DNA of 5,151 nucleotides, from positions 1-5,151 of the forward strand of contig DAOUSD010000165.1 in the NCBI GenBank assembly GCA_030627405.1. The letters are read 5' to 3'. The notes beneath the pieces are model-generated. The model did not search any database. It saw nothing but the letters and a program-made list of their open reading frames with translations, and was not told the origin of the DNA. The translations under genes and the position numbers were made by a program. Numbering within the stretch: position 1 is the stretch's first letter; each line of letters begins with the position of its first letter. Of this stretch, positions 5,077 to 5,151 are shown one piece after another. This DNA comes from Deltaproteobacteria bacterium (GTDB taxonomy: Bacteria > Desulfobacterota > Desulfobacteria > Desulfobacterales > ETH-SRB1).

Positions 5077-5151
5077 GTATTTTTAATTTTACAGAAATTT
5101 GAAAACTCGAATATGAGATTAACCTGAGGCAGCGGACAATTAAATTTAAGA

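Noticed and set aside
1..5151. Search for CRISPR arrays, tRNA genes, transposases and defence genes
   Set aside because: No regularly spaced direct repeats, cloverleaf pattern, transposase or nuclease motif was seen on either strand.

Overview
The window looks like the chromosome of a Gram-negative bacterium, most plausibly a Desulfobacterota (delta-proteobacterial) lineage. This is an inference from three things: a yidC–jag–mnmE gene order, a YkgJ-type cysteine-cluster gene, and AT-rich DNA carrying GC-rich palindromic repeats between genes. No rRNA or other taxonomic marker is present, so the placement is tentative.

Left part (1-2882): an origin-proximal housekeeping block, all on the + strand. 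It holds the 3' end of yidC (membrane protein insertase), a possible 27-codon small ORF with a strong ribosome binding site, jag/khpB (Jag_N–KH–R3H RNA-binding protein) and complete mnmE (tRNA U34-modifying GTPase). Immediately after the mnmE stop codon lies a perfect 16-bp parS palindrome, TGTTTCACGTGAAACA, the binding site of chromosomal ParB. The genes that often follow mnmE in this neighbourhood (mnmG, rsmG, parA, parB) are absent, so the synteny breaks exactly at the parS.

Middle (2883-4173): a 249-bp intergenic stretch holds parS and two hairpins. One is a 14-bp near-perfect stem with U-rich flanks that can end transcription. It is followed by a two-gene translationally coupled unit: a YkgJ-family cysteine-cluster protein and a 116-residue protein of unknown function, overlapping by 8 bp. 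Their coupling suggests a joint function.

Right part (4174-5151): a 335-bp non-coding stretch between convergent genes. It contains a 14-bp perfect-stem palindrome embedded in a larger imperfect inverted repeat, a short apparently frameshifted coding-like relict and a 12-bp palindrome. After it comes a minus-strand gene for a membrane-anchored, cysteine-containing extracytoplasmic protein of unknown function, with its own strong RBS and a plausible promoter. I see no mobile-element transposase, CRISPR array, tRNA or rRNA. The most notable item is the parS site and the gene-order break beside it. The least understood is the YkgJ-linked small protein.
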